From JBNJGB01 sp051747385 (GTDB lineage Bacteria; Myxococcota_A; UBA9042; PHBI01; JACKFB01), in NCBI GenBank assembly GCA_051747385.1, contig JBNJGB010000030.1:1-64000 (forward strand): a stretch of 64,000 nucleotides of DNA, read 5' to 3'. Under the pieces are notes generated by a model, which made no database searches, was not told the DNA's origin, and saw only the letters and a list, made by a program, of their open reading frames with translations. Shown here piece after piece: positions 59,785-64,000 of this stretch; position 1 is the stretch's first letter, and every line of letters starts with the position of its first letter. The translations under genes and the position numbers were made by a program.

Positions 59785-60399
59785 CTACCAGTGCGTGTAG
59801 GGCAGGCGCTCGGCGACCTGCTCGCGCTCCTCCGCGTGGGAGAGGAGCTCCGCGAGGGGGTCCCAGCGGCCGCTCACGAGAGCGTCGACCGCGCTGTCGG
59901 GGATGTCCCCCCGGAAGGTCCGGTCTCCGGCGGTGATCGTGCCGGTGCGGAGGTCGACGTGGACCTCCAGGGAAGGGTCCTCCTGGACGGCCGCGGCCAG
60001 GGCCTCGACGTCCTCGCGGGAGGCGGAGACGCAGGGCAGGCCCAGGGTCAGGGAGTTCCCGAAGAAGATCTCGGCGAACGACACCGCGATGACCGCGTCG
60101 AAGCCCGCGCGGACGATGGACTGCGGGGCGTGCTCGCGCGACGAGCCGCAGCCGAAGTTGCTCCCCGAGAGCATGATGGACGCGCCCTCGAAGCGCGGGT
60201 CGTTCAGCGGGTGCTCCTTCGGGCTGCCGTCGCCGGTGTAGCGCTCGTCCCAGAAGAGGCGCTCGCCGAGGCCGTCGAAGGTGATCACCCGCAGAAAGCG
60301 CGCCGGGGTGATGCGGTCGGTGTCGATGTCGTCGCCCAGGACCGGGACCGCCCGGCCGGAGACCTCGGTGATGGGGGGGCAATCGGTCGCGTCGCTCAT
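59785..60399 (-). CDS. leuD: 3-isopropylmalate dehydratase small subunit
   Basis: Small (swivelling) subunit of isopropylmalate isomerase. 204 residues. DDIDTDRITPARFL and NFGCGSSREHAPQSI, FFGNSLTLGLP are diagnostic of LeuD. It lies 1 bp after the leuC stop, same strand. Together with leuC it converts 2- to 3-isopropylmalate. Confidence 0.96.
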   Translation of the reverse strand: MSDATDCPPITEVSGRAVPVLGDDIDTDRITPARFLRVITFDGLGERLFWDERYTGDGSPKEHPLNDPRFEGASIMLSGSNFGCGSSREHAPQSIVRAGFDAVIAVSFAEIFFGNSLTLGLPCVSASREDVEALAAAVQEDPSLEVHVDLRTGTITAGDRTFRGDIPDSAVDALVSGRWDPLAELLSHAEEREQVAERLPYTHW

Positions 60400-60400
60400 C

Positions 60401-61825
60401 CTAGGCCGCCTCCTCGTCCGTGATGCCGAAGACCTCGCGCGCGTCGGCCACCTGCCCGCGCACGGCGGCGGCGGCGACCATCACGGGGCTCATCAGGATG
60501 GTCCGGCCGGAGGGGCTGCCCTGCCGACCCTTGAAGTTCCGGTTCGACGACGAGGCGCAGAGCTGGCGCCCCTGGAGCTTGTCCGGGTTCATGGCCAGGC
60601 ACATGGAGCAGCCCGGCTCCCGCCACTCGAAGCCCGCCTGCCGGAAGACCTCGTCGAGGCCCTCGGCCTCCGCCTGCTTCGCCACGATCTGGCTGCCCGG
60701 CACGACCAGCGCCTTCACCCGGGGGTGGACCGTGTGGCCCTTCACCCAGCGGGCGACCTCGCGGAGGTCCGACAGGCGGCTGTTCGTGCAGCTTCCCACG
60801 AAGGCGACGTCGACCGGAGCGCCCATCACCGGGGCGCCGTCCTCCAGGCCCATGAACTCGAGGGCCTCCCGGGCGGCGTCGCGGCTCTGCTCCGGGACGG
60901 CGTCGAGATCGGCCACCGCCTCGTCGATGCCCACGGCCTGGGCGGGGTTGAGGCCCCAGGTGACGGTCGGGGGGATGCGGGCGGCGTCGATCTCGACCAC
61001 GTCGTCGTAGTCGGCGTCCGGGCCGCTCGCCAGGTCTCGCCACCAGGCCACCGCGCGGTCCCAGTCCTCGCCCTTCGGGGCGTTCGGCCGCCCCTCGAGA
61101 TACTCGAATGTGGTCTCGTCCGGGTTGCAGTAGCCCACGCGGGCGCCGCCCTCGATGGCCATGTTGCACAGGGTCATGCGCTCCTCCATCGACATGGCGT
61201 CGACGGTGGAGCCCCCGAACTCGTAGGCGTGGCCCACGCCCCCGTGCACGCCGAGGGTGCGGATGACGTGCAGGATGACGTCCTTGGCGTACACGCCCGG
61301 CCCGAGCCGCCCGTCGATCTGCACCCGGCGGACCTTCAGCGGGCTCATGGCGATGGTCTGGGTCGCCAGGACGTCCCGGACCTGGGTCGTGCCGATGCCG
61401 AAGGCGATGGCCCCGAACGCCCCGTGGGTCGAGGTGTGCGAGTCGCCGCAGCAGATGGTCGTGCCGGGCTGGGTGAGGCCCTGCTCGGGCCCGACCACGT
61501 GCACGATGCCCTGGCCGCCGCTGGCCGTGTCGAAGAACCGGATGCCGTACCGGTCCGTGTTCTCGTACAGGGCCTCGATCATCCGCTCCGCGAAGGTGTC
61601 CGCGAACGGGCGCGTCCGCGTGTCGGTGGGGATGATGTGGTCCACCGTGGCGAAGGTGCGATCGGGCCGGGCCACCTCCAGGCCACGCTCCTCCAGCATG
61701 GCGAAGGCCTGGGGGCTGGTCACCTCGTGGATCAGGTGCAGCCCCACGAAGAGCTGCGTCCGCCCGTCCGCGAGCGTCGCGACGGTGTGGGCGTCCCACA
61801 CCTTCTGGAACAGGTTCTTGCTCAT
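60401..61825 (-). CDS. leuC: 3-isopropylmalate dehydratase large subunit
   Basis: Fe-S aconitase-superfamily enzyme of leucine synthesis. 474 residues from ATG 61825 (the 4-bp overlap with the malic enzyme stop, ATGA, and GGAAGGGAGCCG support it). Three cluster cysteines in GSCTNSR and PGCSMCLAMN; VGLHLIHEVTSPQAF and CCGDSHTSTHGAFGA are present. Confidence 0.96.
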   Translation of the reverse strand: MSKNLFQKVWDAHTVATLADGRTQLFVGLHLIHEVTSPQAFAMLEERGLEVARPDRTFATVDHIIPTDTRTRPFADTFAERMIEALYENTDRYGIRFFDTASGGQGIVHVVGPEQGLTQPGTTICCGDSHTSTHGAFGAIAFGIGTTQVRDVLATQTIAMSPLKVRRVQIDGRLGPGVYAKDVILHVIRTLGVHGGVGHAYEFGGSTVDAMSMEERMTLCNMAIEGGARVGYCNPDETTFEYLEGRPNAPKGEDWDRAVAWWRDLASGPDADYDDVVEIDAARIPPTVTWGLNPAQAVGIDEAVADLDAVPEQSRDAAREALEFMGLEDGAPVMGAPVDVAFVGSCTNSRLSDLREVARWVKGHTVHPRVKALVVPGSQIVAKQAEAEGLDEVFRQAGFEWREPGCSMCLAMNPDKLQGRQLCASSSNRNFKGRQGSPSGRTILMSPVMVAAAAVRGQVADAREVFGITDEEAA

Positions 61826-63651
61826 CGGCTCCCTTCCTCCTCGTCCGCCTCCGGCTCGTGCTGCTCGAAGGCCGTCTCGCCCGGCACCACCGGGAGGTAC
61901 TCGGGCTCCCAGAAGTGGTCCTCGACCCAGATGTCGATCTCCTCGTCGGACAGATCGCTCACCGTCGCGGTGCCGTCGGCGATGGCCTGGCGCACGACGG
62001 CGCTGGCCACGTGGCGGCTCACGGTGCGGAGCTCGTCGACCGGCGGGTAGATGCGGCCCTCGGCCAGGTGGTGCTCCTCGGTATAGTCGGCCAGGGCGTA
62101 GGCCGCCTCGGCGACCATGGCGTCGCTGATGCGCGTGGCCCCGCTCAGGACCGTGCCCAGGCCCAGCCCCGGGAAGATGAAGGCGTTGTTGCCCTGCCCG
62201 ACGGGGATCTGCCGGCCCTCCCAGGGCACGGGCGGGAACGGGCTGCCCGTCGCCACGATGGCGCGGCCGTCCGTCCACTCGATGATCTCGGCCGGGATGC
62301 CCTCGGCCAGCTTCGTCGGATTGGACAGGGGGAACACGATGGGCCGAGCCGTGTGGACCATCATGGACACCACGAGCCCGCGGTCGAAGGAACGCGGCTG
62401 GCCGCTCAGGCCGATGGCCGCGGTGATGCCCGCCTGCTTCACGACCTCCTTCAGCGCCGGCGCCTGGCCCTCGAAGCTCCAGCCCTCGACGACGTCCGCC
62501 GGCTGTGCGAACGGGCGCTTGTACTCGTCCATGTTCCGGCCCTCCACCAGGAGGCCCCGGGAGTCCAGCACGAACACGCGCCTGAGCGCCTCCTCGTCGC
62601 TCAGGCCCTCACGGCGGAGCCCCAACAGGATGGCGCCGGCCACGCCGAGCCCCCCGGCGCCCGCGCCGTAGACGAGGAATCGCTGGTCCGAGAGCTTCTC
62701 GCCCTTCAGCTTGCAGGCCGACAGCAGGCCGGCCAGGGCCACACCGCCGGTCCCCTGGACGTCGTCGTTGAAGGAGGCGATGCGATCCCGGTAGCGGTCG
62801 AGCACCTTGAAGGCCACGTCCTTGGCCAGGTCCTCCCACTGGATGACCGCCAGGGGCCACCGCTTCTTCACCTCGTCCACGAAGCAGTCCAGCAGCTTCA
62901 GGTACTCCTCGCCCCTCAGCCGCCGGGTCCGCGTTCCCAGGTAGAGCGGGTCCTCCAGGTGGGTGATGCGATCCGTGCCCACGTCCAGGGACACCGGCAT
63001 GGTGTGGAAGGGGCTGACGCCCGCGACCGTGTACAGCGCGAGCTTGCCGATGGAGATGGCCAGCCCGCCGTAGCCCTGATCGCCGATGCCCAGGATGGCC
63101 GACGAGTCCGTGGCCACGATGAGCCGCACGTCGTGCATCGGATAGTCGCTGAGGACCTTGTCCATGTGGTCCACGTACGACGGGATCACCGACAGGCCGC
63201 GGGGGTTCTGGAAGAGGTGGCTGTAGGACTCCACCGCCTCGCCCACCGTCGGCGTGTAGATGATGGGCAGCATCTCCTCCAGGTGCTGGCTCACCAGGGC
63301 GTAGAAGAGGATCTCCTGCCGCTCCTGCAGGCCGCGCAGGAACTGGTACCGCTCGATGTTCGAGTGCTGGCGCCGATAGCCGGCGTAGGCCCGCTCGAGC
63401 TGCTGCTCCATGGTGCTCACGTAGGGCGGCAGGAGGCCCTCGAGGCCCAGGGCCTGCCGCTCCTCCTCGGTGAACGCGGTCCCCTTGTTCGTCAGGACGA
63501 AGCGCATGAGCGCGATGCTCCGGACGTAGGACTCCATGAAGTAGCTGCCGTCCTCGGCCAGCTTCACGTCGAACCAGTTGCAGATCGGCGGTCGGTCCCG
63601 CTGGGCCCGCTCGCGCAGGCGCCGCCTGATCAGCCGCTCGCGAGTGTTCAT
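61822..63651 (-). CDS. maeA: NAD-dependent malic enzyme
   Basis: Oxidatively decarboxylates malate to pyruvate. 609 residues, the long (ScfA/MaeA-type) form. IYTPTVGEAVESYS, catalytic Lys/Asp region KRWPLAVIQWEDLA, FNDDVQGTGGVALAGLL, and the nucleotide fold VYGAGAGGLGVAGAI. The start ATG overlaps the leuB stop (63648-63651) and its stop overlaps leuC, so it sits inside the leucine operon. Pyruvate from malate is a feedstock of branched-chain amino acid synthesis. Confidence 0.94.
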   Translation of the reverse strand: MNTRERLIRRRLRERAQRDRPPICNWFDVKLAEDGSYFMESYVRSIALMRFVLTNKGTAFTEEERQALGLEGLLPPYVSTMEQQLERAYAGYRRQHSNIERYQFLRGLQERQEILFYALVSQHLEEMLPIIYTPTVGEAVESYSHLFQNPRGLSVIPSYVDHMDKVLSDYPMHDVRLIVATDSSAILGIGDQGYGGLAISIGKLALYTVAGVSPFHTMPVSLDVGTDRITHLEDPLYLGTRTRRLRGEEYLKLLDCFVDEVKKRWPLAVIQWEDLAKDVAFKVLDRYRDRIASFNDDVQGTGGVALAGLLSACKLKGEKLSDQRFLVYGAGAGGLGVAGAILLGLRREGLSDEEALRRVFVLDSRGLLVEGRNMDEYKRPFAQPADVVEGWSFEGQAPALKEVVKQAGITAAIGLSGQPRSFDRGLVVSMMVHTARPIVFPLSNPTKLAEGIPAEIIEWTDGRAIVATGSPFPPVPWEGRQIPVGQGNNAFIFPGLGLGTVLSGATRISDAMVAEAAYALADYTEEHHLAEGRIYPPVDELRTVSRHVASAVVRQAIADGTATVSDLSDEEIDIWVEDHFWEPEYLPVVPGETAFEQHEPEADEEEGSR

Positions 63652-64000
63652 GCCCCCTCTCCCATGTGCTCCAGGTGCCCCTCGAGGGCCGCGAGGACCG
63701 CGGCGCCCATCTCCCGGGTCCCCACGACCCGCTCTCCCTCGGCGCCGCTCGCCAGATCCGCCGTCCGCAGGCCCGACTCCAGGGCCGCCTCCGCGCTGGC
63801 CTCCACGGCGCGCGCCAGGTCGGAGCGCTTCAGGGTGTGCTCGAGGAGCATGGCCACCGACAGGATCATGGCCAGGGGGTTCGCCGCGCCCTTCCCCGCG
63901 ATGTCGGGGGCCGAGCCGTGCACCGGCTCGTACAGCGCGCTCGCCTGGCCCAGGGAGGCCGACGGCAGCATCCCGAGGGAGCCGGTCAGCGCCGCCGCTT
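63648..64000 (-). CDS. leuB: 3-isopropylmalate dehydrogenase (5' end outside window)
   Basis: C-terminal 116 or so residues only; frame open to the right edge. SLGMLPSASLG, YEPVHGSAPDIAGKGAANPLAMILSVAMLLEH is the NAD-binding and adenine-recognising region of LeuB (the Asn and Ala-Asn-Pro of the isopropylmalate dehydrogenase type). Ends MGEGA. The stop overlaps the malic enzyme start by 4 bp. Confidence 0.95.
   Translation of the reverse strand, partial: AAALTGSLGMLPSASLGQASALYEPVHGSAPDIAGKGAANPLAMILSVAMLLEHTLKRSDLARAVEASAEAALESGLRTADLASGAEGERVVGTREMGAAVLAALEGHLEHMGEGA

Overview
The window reads as a chromosomal segment of a very GC-rich, free-living bacterium. The mix of a class III cyclase behind FHA and GAF domains, an FHA-type AAA+ activator with an altered GAFTGA loop, a very large hybrid histidine kinase, a DUF4157 protein, many lipoproteins and opposite-strand shadow ORFs of 1,000-1,800 codons fits Myxococcota or a close deltaproteobacterial relative. 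This placement is inference from gene content; no rRNA is present. One tRNA gene (Asn, GTT) is present. No CRISPR array or complete insertion sequence was recognised.

Layout. 1-7.0 kb (minus): a probable operon of a BlaI-type repressor, an M56 (BlaR1-like) membrane peptidase and a three-part HME-RND metal exporter (outer-membrane factor, adaptor, pump; the pump runs off the left edge). Matching palindromes lie in front of blaI and inside the first codons of the outer-membrane factor. 7.2-15.1 kb: thymidine kinase with a secreted protein, then a minus-strand row of cyclase, PrmC, ThiE, RimI, EngB and RNase J. 15.2-19.8 kb: tRNA-Asn with its terminator, followed by a decaying island holding a frameshifted PIN-domain toxin between two unknown genes, a serine recombinase broken by an 86-nt hairpin-rich insertion, and an orphan HTH antitoxin/excisionase-like gene.

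19.9-34.7 kb: two SDR enzymes, a zinc-ribbon/phosphotransferase fusion, a DHH phosphoesterase, a DUF4157 protein carrying a likely second papain-like site with a lipoprotein downstream, the helicase Lhr with an overlapping partner, UspA, the thyA-folA pair and a secreted lipocalin-like protein. 34.7-42.2 kb: inositol-phosphate synthase and a surface polysaccharide operon (GT4, flippase, CDP-glycerol-transferase-like), with a divergent asparagine-synthase-like gene that lacks the glutaminase cysteine. 42.4-52.4 kb: lipoprotein, PhoD, a DUF488 remnant, a hybrid sensor kinase, and a 660-residue protein with a Cys-His-Asn arrangement downstream of an ATP-grasp ligase.

53.0-64.0 kb: AAA+ activator, LuxR-type regulator, HTH/zinc-ribbon protein with a metallophosphoesterase, a dicarboxylate symporter, a sulfotransferase-like protein, and a leucine operon (leuB-malic enzyme-leuC-leuD) running off the right edge.

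The observations most worth following are: (i) protease-controlled BlaI regulation of a metal pump; (ii) the decayed tRNA-linked island; (iii) the DUF4157 two-site protein and its lipoprotein neighbour; (iv) the Cys-His-Asn protein plus ATP-grasp pair; (v) a 31-bp repeat found at two distant sites. Everything here comes from reading the sequence; no database search was run.
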